64,000 bases of DNA from Defluviitaleaceae bacterium (lineage in GTDB: Bacteria; Bacillota; Clostridia; Lachnospirales; WQUN01): assembly GCA_009780585.1 (NCBI GenBank), contig WQZS01000004.1:1-64000 (forward strand), in the 5' to 3' direction. Positions 25,275 to 34,813 of this stretch are shown here, piece by piece (position 1 is the first letter of the stretch; each line of letters opens with the position of its first letter). The position numbers were made by a program, and so were the translations under genes. The notes under the pieces are model-generated. The model worked only from the letters and a program-made list of their open reading frames with translations, did no database searches and was not told the DNA's origin.

Positions 25275-26708
25275 ATGATGGAAGCGACAAAGAGGCATGT
25301 CATCTGCCCGTATTGCTGTCACAAGTTCGGGCATAGGGAAGCGGACTTCAGGCTTTCGGGCGCGTCCGAGGGTAAGGCGGTCAAGACCCGCGGCCGTCCG
25401 CGCAAGTCGGGCCCCGACAAGGTCCTCGATTTGCATTTGCAACGGTATAACTTGGAAATCTTGCAAAGCTCCGCCGCCGACGCCAAGAAGAACGCCATGG
25501 AGTACCCCGCCGTTTCCTTGGGTGACAAGGGCGTGTATTACTCCGAGGAGGACTTCGCGCGCCGCGGGCTGATCGACCAGATCACCTTCGTTGACCCGAA
25601 GGGCTATAAATACACCTCCGACATCCGCCTTTGCCCCAATTGCCACAACGTCCTTCCTACCGGCTACGGCTTGCGCGATACTTTGCTCATTTCTATTTTG
25701 GGCGACGCGCGCAGCGGCAAATCCGTTTTCCTTACCATGCTCATCGCGGAATTGGAGAACAACCCCGACCTGACCTCAAAGCTGACCTTCATCGGCGATA
25801 CGCGCGCGCGTGACATCTTCACCGAAAATTACCAAAAGCCCTTGCTAAAGGAACATACGCTGGTTTCGTCCACCAAGCGCAAGAAAATCCCGCCCTTCGC
25901 GTTTAATTTTTGGTACCAGTACAAGGCCGAAGGCGGCAATTTGGTGGAGAATAACCTCGACATCATCTTCTACGACATTGCGGGCGAGGATTTGCGCGAC
26001 GACCATGCGATCCGCCAAAACGGCTTTAACATACGCAATTCCTCGGGGCTGATCTTCCTGGCGGACCCGACCAATTTCAATATGCTCAAGGATTTGTTCC
26101 GCTTCTCCGACGACGCTTTGATCGATGCCGTACCCGCGGAAAATTCCAACCAGCATATATTCAATACGCTGTACAACTATTTCATCGGCGTGCAAAAGGA
26201 TAAATCGGAAATCCCCTTCGCGCTGGCGTTGTCCAAGGCGGATTTGTTCCGCTACGCGCGGTTCGACTTCTTCGATAACAAGCCCGAAAACCGCATACAA
26301 AACCTGCTGGACGACGAATCCCACAAGGACGCGCTTAACATGCGCTGCGCGAAGGCGTTAAACCTGGAAGTGCGGGAGTTGTTCTCCCACCTGCGGGAGG
26401 ACGCGCTGGTCAACAACGCCATGGGTTGCTTTTCCGCGGTCAACTGCTTCGCGGTATCGTCCCTGGGGAAGAAACCGTCCGTGGAGCAAACCACCGACCC
26501 CACCACCAACGAAACGATCGAAAAAGGCTACATCAACGGCCCGCCCGCGCCCTTCCGCGTGAAGGAAGCCTTTTATTGGATCCTCATGAAGAACGGCCTG
26601 CTTTACCGGAACGAAAACCAAAAATACACCCGCACCGGACAGAGCGGCGCCCTAACCGCGCGGGGCGGACTTTGGAGAAGTATCCTTAGGTTATTCGGAA
26701 TCAAATAG
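25275..26708 (+). CDS. Zinc ribbon plus P-loop GTPase-like protein
   Basis: 477 residues (the next ATG, 25278, has better spacing from GGAAGG). A Cys pair at the N-terminus (CPYCCHKFGH) and a second before the P-loop (LCPNCHNVL) could form a split zinc ribbon. The GTPase core shows G1 GDARSGKS (about 143-150), a G3-like FYDIAGEDL (about 232-240) and a G4-like SKAD (about 318-321). This resembles GTPases found beside vWA and tubulin-like genes (the double-GTPase type is one candidate). It sits between the beta-rich protein and a hybrid kinase, three bases before the latter. Confidence 0.82.
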   Translation: MMEATKRHVICPYCCHKFGHREADFRLSGASEGKAVKTRGRPRKSGPDKVLDLHLQRYNLEILQSSAADAKKNAMEYPAVSLGDKGVYYSEEDFARRGLIDQITFVDPKGYKYTSDIRLCPNCHNVLPTGYGLRDTLLISILGDARSGKSVFLTMLIAELENNPDLTSKLTFIGDTRARDIFTENYQKPLLKEHTLVSSTKRKKIPPFAFNFWYQYKAEGGNLVENNLDIIFYDIAGEDLRDDHAIRQNGFNIRNSSGLIFLADPTNFNMLKDLFRFSDDALIDAVPAENSNQHIFNTLYNYFIGVQKDKSEIPFALALSKADLFRYARFDFFDNKPENRIQNLLDDESHKDALNMRCAKALNLEVRELFSHLREDALVNNAMGCFSAVNCFAVSSLGKKPSVEQTTDPTTNETIEKGYINGPPAPFRVKEAFYWILMKNGLLYRNENQKYTRTGQSGALTARGGLWRSILRLFGIK

Positions 26709-26711
26709 GGG

Positions 26712-29700
26712 ATGGACGCGTTTTTGATGATCAACCCCGCGCATGTGATCGCGACGATGTTCTTCGTTACATGCGCGGGGTATCTTTTTACCTTTCTCCA
26801 TGACATCGCCAACGAACTGCGCTCGAAGGTATACCGCGAGTATTTGACCGCGGGTTTGTGCGTCGTCGTGGCGTGCTTGTTCTACGGGTTTATGACCCTT
26901 TCGCGCAGCGAGGGGCTGCTGCGGGTCTTTTGGACGATCGCTTACATCGCCTATTTTATGTTCCTTCCCCTTTGGATACGCTTTACCGCCAACATGATCA
27001 CGCTCAAGCACAAGTTTACGCGGTTCGTTTACCGCCGCTTGCTGTTATGGATATCGGTCTTCCTGTCGGCCGTCATCCTTTTTTATGACAATATCGTCTT
27101 CCGCGATACCGTGATGGGTACGCAGTTCCATTACGGGGACAGCGCGTTCTTCCGTTTTATTTGCGTGTATGTATTGGTCCTGTGCGTCTTCGTCTTCGCC
27201 GCGCATATCAAATGGTGGACGCAATCCACCATGAAGCGTATCCGCAACCAGCAGCGATTCTTCCTCCTGCTGACGTTCGCCTTCGCGCCCGCGGGCTTTG
27301 TGACGGATTTCGTCGTGCCCGCTTTTACCGATTTTACGGTTCCGCCGCTGGTGTCGATCCTGCTCTTCCCCGCTTCGCTGCATTTGTTTATTTCCATGCG
27401 GCGCAATAAGACGATGAACATTACCGTCCCCAATGTGGCGGCGTACATATTCAAGTCCGTAACGATACCCGCGCTGGTGCTTGACCATAACAATATCGTG
27501 CATTTGGGCAACGGCGGTTCTTCACGTTTTTTCGGCGCGGACAAGGTCGGGCTGCCCATTACCGACATCCTGCAATCGGACGATTGGGATTCCGACGTTG
27601 AGTTAAAGGGTGTGCGTATCCAAACCGCGCGGGGTACGCGTATCTGCGACATTATGCTTACCGTGGAAAAGGACAAATACGGCGACGCGTTATGTAAGGT
27701 GGTACTGTTTAAGGATATAACCGAATTGCGGGAAGCCGTTAACGACGCCACGCATGAGCTTGCCCTGCAGCTCAACCGGGAGCGGGAAATGAGCGTCGCC
27801 TTAGCCTCCGCCAACCAAGCCAAGTCAAACTTCCTGGCGAACATGAGCCACGAAATCCGCACCCCCATGAACGTCATCATCGGGCTGACGGAGGTACTGC
27901 TGGAAGAGGATAACCCCGAAATCAACGTCATGGATTACTTAAAAAAGATAAATACCGCGGGCAAAACACTCCTGGAACTGATCAACGACATCCTGGATAT
28001 TTCCAAGATCGAATCCCGCAAGTTCACCCTAACCCCCGTGCAATACGATTTGGCTTCCATGCTCAACGACATCATCACCATCAGCAGCATTAAAAAGGAA
28101 GATAAACCCATCCGCTTCGCATTGAATATCGAGGACGATCTGCCCGCTTTTTGCATAGGGGATAATTTACGTATCAAGCAAGTGCTGATCAATTTACTTT
28201 CGAACGCTTTTAAGTACACGCGCGAGGGGACGGTTACGCTGGCCGTCAATTGCAAGCGCGAAGGGGACGCGTTCCTCTTTACCTACGCGATCAAGGATAC
28301 GGGTATCGGTATGCGCCCCGAGGATTTGGGCAAGCTCTTCTCCGATTATAACCAAGTGAACACCCAAGCCAACCGCGCCATCGAGGGTACGGGGTTGGGG
28401 CTGTCGATCGCGAAGGGCCTGGCCGAGCTGATGGGCGGTTCCATCACCGTGGAAAGCGTATACGGCTTGGGTTCGGTTTTCACCTTTACCCTGCGCCAGG
28501 GCTTCGTGTCCGGCGAATGTATCCCGTACAGCGTACTGGAGTCCCTCCGCAGCTTTACCTACGTGGAAATGAAGCCGGAAAAGCAAATCGAACGGCTCGA
28601 CCTGCACCGCGCGAGGGTCTTGGTGGTGGACGATTCCCCCACCAATTTGGATGTGGCGCGGGGTGTGCTGCGCAGGTACATGATACAGGTGGATTGCGTA
28701 ACCAACGGGCCGGACGCCGTCAGCCGGATCAAATCGGGCGAACCCCTGTACCACGCCGTTTTCATGGACCACATGATGCCCGGCATGGACGGCATCGAGG
28801 CGACGCAGCGTATCCGCGGGATCAACACACCATACGCAAGCAACATCCCCATCATCGCGCTGACCGCAAACGCCTTGGCGGGCAACGAGGAAATGTTCCT
28901 GGGTGAGTGCTTCAACGCATTCCTGCCCAAACCCATCGACTTAACGAGGCTTGACGGCGTCCTGCGCGAATGGGTGCTCCCCTACATAGCGGACGATACC
29001 GCGAAGGATACCCCCGACGCACCCATCTACGTACTTATCGTGGACGATTCCCCCACCAATTTGACCGTAGCCGTCTCCGCTTTCGGCAGGCTCGGGGTAA
29101 GGCCCGTTTGCGTATCAAGCGGCCAGCTCGCCGTCGAACGCGTCCGCCACGGTAAGCCTGTGTACCATGCCGTATTTATGGATTACATGATGCCCGGCAT
29201 GGACGGCGCGGAAACGCTGCGGCAAATACGCGCGCTCGGTTCCGATTATGCCAAGACCGTCCCCATCATCGCCCTATCGGGCAGGGACGACGAAGGCTCC
29301 GAACAGTTTTTCTTGGATGAGGGATTTACCGCCTACATGCCGAAACCCTTCGATACGGAAATGGCCGGTAGGTTACTTGAACGGATTACCCGCGTAAAAA
29401 ATGGGGAATTTTTATCATCTGCGTCGTCTGTATCGTCCGCGTCGTTTGCACCGTTCGCGTCGCCCGCGTCGTCCGCATCGCTTCCGCCGTCCCCGTCGGA
29501 GCCTGTACGCGATATACCCGGCATCGACACGAAAACGGCGCTTGCCCTATACGGTAATGACGCGAAATCATTGCGGTCGGTCATGCGGTCCTTTGCCCAA
29601 CACATTCCCGACCAGTTAAAGCGTATGCGTGCGCTGCGCCAAGCAAAGGACTTAAAGGAATACGCCCTCGATGTCCACACCGTAAGAGGCGCGGCATCCA

Positions 29701-29846
29701 GTATCGGAGCGCGTCAACTGTCGCAACGCGCGGGGGAATTGGAAAAAATGGCTTTGGCGGAGAATTTGAACGGTATATTGGAAAAGAATGAAGCGTTTAT
29801 TAATGACATAGAATCGTTGATTGCCGAAATAAAAACCTCGAAATAA
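26712..29846 (+). CDS. Hybrid histidine kinase with two receivers and HPt
   Basis: 1044 residues. About seven membrane helices (1-235), a PAS-like domain (about 250-345), HisKA with H380 in [13 protein letters not shown], HATPase with [18 protein letters not shown] and [12 protein letters not shown], receiver 1 (D686 in [12 protein letters not shown]), receiver 2 (D824 in [12 protein letters not shown]), a Ser/Ala/Pro-rich linker (about 898-930) and an HPt domain with H989 in [11 protein letters not shown]. The two receivers are very alike and look like a recent duplication. No DNA-binding output, so phosphoryl flow probably ends at a separate regulator or controls the upstream GTPase/tubulin machinery. 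The separate HPt at 45198 could also connect. Confidence 0.9.
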   Translation: MDAFLMINPAHVIATMFFVTCAGYLFTFLHDIANELRSKVYREYLTAGLCVVVACLFYGFMTLSRSEGLLRVFWTIAYIAYFMFLPLWIRFTANMITLKHKFTRFVYRRLLLWISVFLSAVILFYDNIVFRDTVMGTQFHYGDSAFFRFICVYVLVLCVFVFAAHIKWWTQSTMKRIRNQQRFFLLLTFAFAPAGFVTDFVVPAFTDFTVPPLVSILLFPASLHLFISMRRNKTMNITVPNVAAYIFKSVTIPALVLDHNNIVHLGNGGSSRFFGADKVGLPITDILQSDDWDSDVELKGVRIQTARGTRICDIMLTVEKDKYGDALCKVVLFKDITELREAVNDATHELALQLNREREMSVALASANQAKSNFLANMSHEIRTPMNVIIGLTEVLLEEDNPEINVMDYLKKINTAGKTLLELINDILDISKIESRKFTLTPVQYDLASMLNDIITISSIKKEDKPIRFALNIEDDLPAFCIGDNLRIKQVLINLLSNAFKYTREGTVTLAVNCKREGDAFLFTYAIKDTGIGMRPEDLGKLFSDYNQVNTQANRAIEGTGLGLSIAKGLAELMGGSITVESVYGLGSVFTFTLRQGFVSGECIPYSVLESLRSFTYVEMKPEKQIERLDLHRARVLVVDDSPTNLDVARGVLRRYMIQVDCVTNGPDAVSRIKSGEPLYHAVFMDHMMPGMDGIEATQRIRGINTPYASNIPIIALTANALAGNEEMFLGECFNAFLPKPIDLTRLDGVLREWVLPYIADDTAKDTPDAPIYVLIVDDSPTNLTVAVSAFGRLGVRPVCVSSGQLAVERVRHGKPVYHAVFMDYMMPGMDGAETLRQIRALGSDYAKTVPIIALSGRDDEGSEQFFLDEGFTAYMPKPFDTEMAGRLLERITRVKNGEFLSSASSVSSASFAPFASPASSASLPPSPSEPVRDIPGIDTKTALALYGNDAKSLRSVMRSFAQHIPDQLKRMRALRQAKDLKEYALDVHTVRGAASSIGARQLSQRAGELEKMALAENLNGILEKNEAFINDIESLIAEIKTSK

Positions 29847-29886
29847 ATTTCCAAAAAAATCTTAAAAATAATCCCAAAATAAAAAA

Positions 29887-29934
29887 GGGGTGGTTAACTT
29901 GTCCCCCAATGAAGGATACGTTAACTACCGCCCC
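29887..29934. terminator. Possible bidirectional terminator between convergent genes
   Basis: GGGGTGGTTAAC and GTTAACTACCGCCCC can pair with two bulges. AT-rich runs flank both sides, and the hairpin covers the end of divIC on the minus strand. Confidence 0.45.
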
Positions 29935-30305
29935 AAATTACGAAATATAATCTCCGTAGGCTTCACCAGCCCCAACCGCTCCCGCGCTTGCTGTTCGATG
30001 TAGGCATCGCTGCCGATGAAAGCGATCTGCCTTTCGAGTGCCTCGTGCGCGCTTACGGCGCGTTCGGTTTCGGCCTTTACCTGCTCGATTTCATTACGCA
30101 GCGCGGAATACTGCGAGGCTTGGTCGATCGCCAGCCATCCGAAGGACCCCACCAACGCTGCCCAAAATATAAGGTAAATAAGCCACCGTATACGGCGGCT
30201 TTTCTTTTTGGCGGGGACATCGCGCCCCCGCCGCTCCGGCGAGCCAAGCCCTTCTTCGCTTCCCCGCTTCGCCGCGGGGCCGCTTTGCGCGCGGCTTTCC
30301 TTCAT
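29925..30305 (-). CDS. divIC: Septum formation initiator, FtsB/DivIC family
   Basis: 126 residues. A basic cytoplasmic N-terminus (PAKKKSRRIR), one membrane helix (WLIYLIFWAALVGSFGWLAI) and a coiled coil (YSALRNEIEQVKAETERAV) end in the family hallmark YIEQQARERLGLVKPTEIIF. It works with FtsL and DivIB at the division site. It starts two bases after yabQ and lies in the conserved yabP-yabQ-divIC order, which supports the call strongly. Confidence 0.92.
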   Translation of the reverse strand: MKESRAQSGPAAKRGSEEGLGSPERRGRDVPAKKKSRRIRWLIYLIFWAALVGSFGWLAIDQASQYSALRNEIEQVKAETERAVSAHEALERQIAFIGSDAYIEQQARERLGLVKPTEIIFRNLGR

Positions 30306-30306
30306 C

Positions 30307-30807
30307 TTATACCTTCTTCCGTATCACCGCCCAATTGCGGGCGGTTTTTCGTGCCTTCATTCTGCCATAACGCTTTAGGCCGCGCAAGCGTTTGTGTACG
30401 AATTGCCCCGCTTTCCTAACGGGCGGCGCGAGGAACGCCAGCAACAGCCTTAACGGGAGCAATATAATCCGCACGACGGCGGTTATGACCCTTTTCAAAT
30501 ATTCCACGACCGCCACGCATACCTTCACGATTAAACGGCTGACGGTGACGAAATACAGCACCACGCCCAGCCCCATGCCCAACAGCGCGAAGAACCGGAT
30601 TTCGCCGTAATTGCGGTGCAGCATGTAATAAAAGACCAGCACCGTCACCGCCAGCCAAAAAAACAGGTCCTCCAATTGGACCGCCCACTTGCCATGAGAC
30701 GCGGTCCTGCGCAAGACCCGGAAAAAATCATAGAACACACCCACCGCAACCCCGACCATCACCGTGGTAACGAACAGCCAAGCCTGCGCGGGCATGGATA
30801 GGATCAT
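30307..30807 (-). CDS. yabQ: Spore cortex biosynthesis protein YabQ
   Basis: 166 residues with four or so membrane helices. It shows the family features VGVAVGVFYDFFRVLRR near the start and the paired helices FFWLAVTVLVFYYMLHRNYGEIRFFALLGM. A basic C-terminal tail follows. YabQ sits in the mother-cell-derived membrane and is needed for cortex formation. It starts immediately after the yabP stop. Confidence 0.92.
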   Translation of the reverse strand: MILSMPAQAWLFVTTVMVGVAVGVFYDFFRVLRRTASHGKWAVQLEDLFFWLAVTVLVFYYMLHRNYGEIRFFALLGMGLGVVLYFVTVSRLIVKVCVAVVEYLKRVITAVVRIILLPLRLLLAFLAPPVRKAGQFVHKRLRGLKRYGRMKARKTARNWAVIRKKV

Positions 30808-31137
30808 CTACCGAAACATCCTTCCCAACAGCGACTTCGCCTTGGCCGGACCGCCGGGATTCTCATATGTGATGCCGTCGATCTCACCCGATACCGAAAG
30901 CTCCCCGCTGTCCAGATTAATCTTGTTTACGTGCAGATTGCCGCCCTTAATAATAATGACGCCCATTTCGGTCTCGCCGATCACGGATTCCTCGTCAAAC
31001 GATATCACGTCGATCAATCCCGTAACCTGCACATGCTCGCGCTTATCCACCTGCAGCATATGGCGCGACGCGCTGCGCTTCTTCTCCTCCGGCCGCACTA
31101 AATCGGGTCGGTCGGGTCTGTGTGTGGTCATCGGCAT
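30808..31137 (-). CDS. yabP: Sporulation protein YabP
   Basis: 109 residues from ATG 31137, chosen because AAAAGGGG lies 9 bases upstream; a start at 31191 has none. The body HMLQVDKREHVQVTGLIDVISFDEESVI and KGGNLHVNKINLDSGELSVSGEID is the YabP/YqfC fold. Expressed early in the mother cell in Bacillus under sigma-E. It is divergent from the Cys-rich gene at 31259 across a 121-base region that may hold sporulation promoters for both. Confidence 0.92.
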   Translation of the reverse strand: MPMTTHRPDRPDLVRPEEKKRSASRHMLQVDKREHVQVTGLIDVISFDEESVIGETEMGVIIIKGGNLHVNKINLDSGELSVSGEIDGITYENPGGPAKAKSLLGRMFR

Positions 31138-31207
31138 ACGCGTTGTCCCCTTTTCGAAAGTTTGTATATGTATATGCGGATGACCTGTCACACATACCTC
31201 CCTGCGT

Positions 31208-31215
31208 CATACAAT
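31208..31215 (+). promoter_or_regulatory. Possible sigma-E-type -10 element
   Basis: CATACAAT matches the sporulation sigma-E -10 sequence and lies about 50 bases upstream of the Cys-rich gene. The -35 region (ACATA...) is poor, so this is tentative. Confidence 0.35.
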
Positions 31216-31258
31216 GCATTAGCGTGTTGTACATGCATAAAAAAGGAGGTACTTCTAT

Positions 31259-31582
31259 ATGTTTTACGAAGATGAATGTAACATCGACTTCAAGCCCGAA
31301 TGTCACGAAGTGAAGGCTTGTGAGCATACCACCTGCAAGATGTTCGACGTTTCCCTGCCGGTTACCATTAAGCCCTACGTCACCCCGGAGGAGCCGGAAG
31401 TGATATGCGCGGGTACGACCCAGGTTAAAAAAGGCCGAACCCATTGCGAAGGCGACCCCTGCGGCTTCGAATATACGATCACCCGCAAGCTGCTCGTACA
31501 AATCCCCATAAAATTCGGCGCGAAGGTGTGCTACGACAACGCTTGCCTCGTCGATGACGGTGAATGTCCCCGCGAAGCGTAA
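31259..31582 (+). CDS. Small cysteine-rich protein, possibly spore-associated
   Basis: 107 residues after a strong AAAAGGAGGT site. Ten Cys occur in a beta-rich chain (DECNIDFKPECHEVKACEH, CKMFDVSLPVTIKPYV, CYDNACLVDDGEC). No signal peptide. The layout reminds me of small Cys-rich proteins common in spore-forming Clostridia, but I cannot name the family. Divergent location from yabP and a sigma-E-like element make a spore surface role plausible. A strong terminator follows. Confidence 0.75.
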   Translation: MFYEDECNIDFKPECHEVKACEHTTCKMFDVSLPVTIKPYVTPEEPEVICAGTTQVKKGRTHCEGDPCGFEYTITRKLLVQIPIKFGAKVCYDNACLVDDGECPREA

Positions 31583-31606
31583 ACATCCGCATCCGCTTCA
31601 AATAAA

Positions 31607-31647
31607 AAACCGCGCCCGGTAAATGCTGTGTCTACCGGGCGCGGTTT
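31607..31647. terminator. Strong bidirectional intrinsic terminator
   Basis: AAACCGCGCCCGGTA (31607-31621) and TACCGGGCGCGGTTT (31633-31647) form a perfect 15-bp stem flanked by A and T runs, between convergent genes. Confidence 0.9.
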
Positions 31648-31661
31648 CCGCGTTTATTTAT

Positions 31662-32048
31662 TTATAAACCGTCACCGATCGCTCCGGTCACATGCTTTAC
31701 GGTATTTATCGCGTCTTCGGCTTCCCGTTTCCCCAGCGGTTCGCTGGCATCGCCGGGGTAATTTTTATCGAAGTAATAATCGGACAACGTAGCCAAGTCG
31801 CTCCGTAAGGACTTGTCCAACGGGATATTGAGGATTTCCGCCACGCGGTCATACAACCGATGGACCTTGTGCTCGCGCATGAGCAACATGTCCTTTTTAT
31901 CCGAATTCCGCTCAACGATATGCTTGAAGTATTTTTCGATCACCTGTTGGCACAACCGCCCGCAATGGGTGTAGAACCCGCTCTCCAACGCAACCTTGGC
32001 GAATTCGAAATCGGAAGCCGCAAAGTCGAGGTAATTCATTTTTCCCAT
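31662..32048 (-). CDS. HEPN domain protein (putative toxin of HEPN/MNT module)
   Basis: 128 residues from ATG 32048, 7 bases after AAGGGG. An all-helical HEPN fold (NYLDFAASDFEFAKVALESG, HCGRLCQQVIEKYFKHIVE) with the region REHKVHRLYDRVAEIL. The arrangement R-x4-H is followed by R-L-Y rather than the canonical HxY of HepT ribonucleases, so activity is uncertain. It overlaps the nucleotidyltransferase gene by 13 bases, the usual toxin-antitoxin coupling. Confidence 0.82.
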   Translation of the reverse strand: MGKMNYLDFAASDFEFAKVALESGFYTHCGRLCQQVIEKYFKHIVERNSDKKDMLLMREHKVHRLYDRVAEILNIPLDKSLRSDLATLSDYYFDKNYPGDASEPLGKREAEDAINTVKHVTGAIGDGL

Positions 32049-32350
32049 AAAACCACCCCTTCTTCGCGCATACCCACGCAAGGGTCACTCCACCGTGCCG
32101 CCTTTATAAATTCTTCTTCGGTTGCGTAGAAGCAATTAATATCCCGCATGGATTCCAACGTTTCATATTCGGAAACCACACGGGTGATCATACGGCGCTG
32201 CGGACGGGTCACCGGACGGGGAAGGACGAACCCGATGTCGATATCCGACCGGATCGTATCCTCCCCCCGCGCGACCGAACCGAACAAAATAATTTTTGAT
32301 AAAGGCAAACCCAATCCGACGATTTTGTCCACCATTTCCGTATAGTTCAT
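32036..32350 (-). CDS. Minimal nucleotidyltransferase (MNT) antitoxin
   Basis: 104 residues. The catalytic signature ILFGSVARGEDTIRSDIDI contains GS-x10-DxD of the pol-beta superfamily, and a third acidic residue may lie in MRDINCF. In MNT/HEPN pairs this enzyme neutralises the HEPN toxin by transferring AMP to it. The gene comes first, with the HEPN gene overlapping its end. It starts four bases before the sugar kinase stop, so it may ride on that transcript. Confidence 0.88.
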   Translation of the reverse strand: MNYTEMVDKIVGLGLPLSKIILFGSVARGEDTIRSDIDIGFVLPRPVTRPQRRMITRVVSEYETLESMRDINCFYATEEEFIKAARWSDPCVGMREEGVVLWEK

Positions 32351-32354
32351 ATTT

Positions 32355-33758
32355 TTACAAACTCGCCGCCGCTACGCTTTGCCCCACGCGCCGCGCTTTT
32401 TCGTCGGGCGTGTGGATGTTGAATACGTAATCCGCATATTCCTCGGCGATGACCTTGCGCGCCGTGTCGAGGATGATGTTGCCGCCTTCGCCCGACATCA
32501 CGCGGCCCAGCAGCAGCACATGCTTAAAGCCGTACAAGTCCCAATAATACGGCAGGGTGTGGCCGAGGTACGCGCCGATGGATTGGAAGATGCCGCGCAC
32601 AACGGAATCGAGTGAATCGGTGCCTTTATAAAGAGCTTGCGCCTCCTCACCCTTGCCGAGGAAAATATCCTGCACGATTTTGAGGTTTTCCCCGGGGGGG
32701 CGCGTGGTGTCGAGGGCGATGCCCGCCGCCAACGCCAGTTTGATCACGCCGTCCTGGGAAAAATACTTGACGCCGCAGCCGATATCGCCCGCCCACTCAT
32801 CGATCATGGCGGTGGGGGAAGCATCCACCGGGCAGAAGGCAAGCTCATTGAGCCAGCCTTTGATCCGGCCGTTTTCGTCGATGTAGCCGCCCGCTTCGCT
32901 GGTACCCATGGCGATGCCCAGCACATTGTTGTCGCCGAATTCCATCGCACCCGCGAGAGCGGTAACGTCCCCGTCATTTACAACGGAAAGGGGTATATCG
33001 GCCCCGATCTCCGCCGCGGCGCGGATATAAATGTCCTTAACCTTCGCCTCAAAATCCTCCGGCGAAACCTTTAGGAACAAAGACGCAACCATCGTACGGT
33101 TATCGATATAAATCCCCGCGGAGGATACGCCGATGGAATCCACCCGCGGCATTTTCGAAGCGGCGATCTTCATCGCCTCCACGATGCCGTTGAAATGGTA
33201 GTCCGGGTCGGGCGTTACCTTCGGGTACCACACGGTTTCCTCGCTGTACACAGCCTCGCCGTTGATAACGGCGGATACCTTACGGTCGCTGCCGCCCGCG
33301 TCGAAGCCGATACGGCAACCGCCCGATTTCCCGCCGACGGCCTTGGCCTGTTCGTTTTCGGACGGCCTTTGGTCAAGGGGCAAAACAACGACCTCAAAGG
33401 GCTTCTCATACACACGCGTCATCATGCCGTTGTCAAAGGCGTACTTGCCCGCGGGCGAAAACGCTTCCTTTATATACGCGCCGATGGCGTCGTCCCCGCA
33501 AACGGTTACCTTAAATCCGCCCTTCGCCCACAACAGATACTTAACCATGCGCTCCACGTAATAACGGTCCGCTTCGGCGTTCGTACCCGTAATAAAGGTA
33601 TCGTACACCGCGCGGAGGCCCGCGTTACGCTCCACCGCGATGGAAACCGGCTTCCCCGCCGACGCAAGGAAAGCCTTGTTAAACTTAGCCATGGGAATAA
33701 ACCCCGCGTCATACCGCGGGACGTTCTTTATATTAATATTAATACCCAAAAATTCCAT
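32355..33758 (-). CDS. ROK/BadF-type sugar kinase, probably for an amino sugar
   Basis: 467 residues. An N-terminal extension of about 150 residues precedes the actin-like ATPase: phosphate loop RIGFDAGGSDRKVSAV, connect region VSSAGIYIDNR, VVNDGDVTALAGAMEFGDNN and a second phosphate loop LGIAMGTSEAGGYID. The fold is ASKHA, and the length with the extension is above the usual 300-330. It follows a PIG-L deacetylase by 42 bases in the same operon, which points to an N-acetylated sugar as substrate. Confidence 0.75.
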   Translation of the reverse strand: MEFLGININIKNVPRYDAGFIPMAKFNKAFLASAGKPVSIAVERNAGLRAVYDTFITGTNAEADRYYVERMVKYLLWAKGGFKVTVCGDDAIGAYIKEAFSPAGKYAFDNGMMTRVYEKPFEVVVLPLDQRPSENEQAKAVGGKSGGCRIGFDAGGSDRKVSAVINGEAVYSEETVWYPKVTPDPDYHFNGIVEAMKIAASKMPRVDSIGVSSAGIYIDNRTMVASLFLKVSPEDFEAKVKDIYIRAAAEIGADIPLSVVNDGDVTALAGAMEFGDNNVLGIAMGTSEAGGYIDENGRIKGWLNELAFCPVDASPTAMIDEWAGDIGCGVKYFSQDGVIKLALAAGIALDTTRPPGENLKIVQDIFLGKGEEAQALYKGTDSLDSVVRGIFQSIGAYLGHTLPYYWDLYGFKHVLLLGRVMSGEGGNIILDTARKVIAEEYADYVFNIHTPDEKARRVGQSVAAASL

Positions 33759-33800
33759 ACCTGTCCGGCTCCTTAAACCATTTTTATTCCGAATTCCGAA

Positions 33801-34664
33801 TCAAACAAACTGCCCCACGCGCCGTTCCACTTCCGCCTTAAACTTATCGATATACCCCATGATAAACGCCGTCGGGCTTATATCGCTTTCCTTCGCCAGC
33901 GGCGTCATGTCAATGCCGAAGGACATGCTTTCGCAGTCATCCACCGCGTGGCTGGCGAAGAACGTCGCGTTGGCCAGCCTGCGCCCCTGCGCGGCGAGGT
34001 CGTAGCGTTTGCCGCCGGAGATTTGGCTGTCGTACACGCCCAACAAAGCGGTGGAAATATTGGGGAAGTGCGCGGTGTTCTGCACAACCTTGTCTTCGTC
34101 GCACAGCCAATCGAGCGCGCGCCATACCTCCATGCCGATCAGGCGCGGGCGTTTGTACATGGGCAGCTCGCGTACGGCGCGGATGACGTGCATCGCCACC
34201 GCCACATGGGTGTCGTGTTTGTCGGCGATGTTGTGGGTGTAGATCGTTTCGGGTGAAGCGGCGAGGATGATGGCTTTTAATTCATCGATCAGCGCGCGGT
34301 TGGCCGGGTCCTTGACCGCGCTTGAAGGCCACGCCAAATTGACTTGCGCGGCGTACCGTCCGATGAGCGCGGCTTGGTTCTGCTCGACGGCGCGGATGTC
34401 CTTCATTTGTTGGTTGGTGAATTCGGCATAATGCCCCGTGCGGGGGGAACCGTCGCCGTCCGTCACCGTCACGCCCGAGAACCGCCGGCCCTCTTTGCCG
34501 TAACACGCGGCGATGGGCCCGTACGCCATGATCTCAATGTCGTCCTGATGCGCCCCTATGCATAGGTCGGTCGTACGCGCCAACGCTTCGGCGATTTGCC
34601 CTTCGTCGGGTTTGTTGTCGATACCGGGGATAAAAACCCCCGCACCCGTTTGGGAAAGTGTCAT
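33801..34664 (-). CDS. PIG-L family N-acetylglucosamine deacetylase
   Basis: 287 residues from ATG 34664, 9 bases after GGAAGG; the ATG at 34673 touches that site. The zinc motif is CIGAHQDDIEIMAYG (family AHPDDE), with the third ligand probably in IYTHNIADKHDTHVAVAMH. Such enzymes remove acetyl groups from GlcNAc-containing substrates. With the kinase downstream it would make a small amino-sugar salvage operon behind the promoter at 34704-34732. Confidence 0.87.
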   Translation of the reverse strand: MTLSQTGAGVFIPGIDNKPDEGQIAEALARTTDLCIGAHQDDIEIMAYGPIAACYGKEGRRFSGVTVTDGDGSPRTGHYAEFTNQQMKDIRAVEQNQAALIGRYAAQVNLAWPSSAVKDPANRALIDELKAIILAASPETIYTHNIADKHDTHVAVAMHVIRAVRELPMYKRPRLIGMEVWRALDWLCDEDKVVQNTAHFPNISTALLGVYDSQISGGKRYDLAAQGRRLANATFFASHAVDDCESMSFGIDMTPLAKESDISPTAFIMGYIDKFKAEVERRVGQFV

Positions 34665-34703
34665 GGCAATCATCCTTCCTTTAAATATTGGATTTACAAG
34701 GGC

Positions 34704-34732
34704 ATGATATAGCAGTTGTAATTAAACTGCAA
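34704..34732 (-). promoter_or_regulatory. Sigma-A-type promoter of the PIG-L/sugar kinase operon
   Basis: On the minus strand TTGCAG, a 17-base spacer and TATCAT. The spacer and boxes include GCAGTT...AACTGC, a 6-bp inverted repeat that may be an operator. Confidence 0.65.
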
Positions 34733-34813
34733 CATAAGCGAACGGATTTGCAAGGCGAATTTGTGGGATATGCGGGTCTTTATGAAAAGGGGCTGTCTTA
34801 TTTATCGTGTTCC

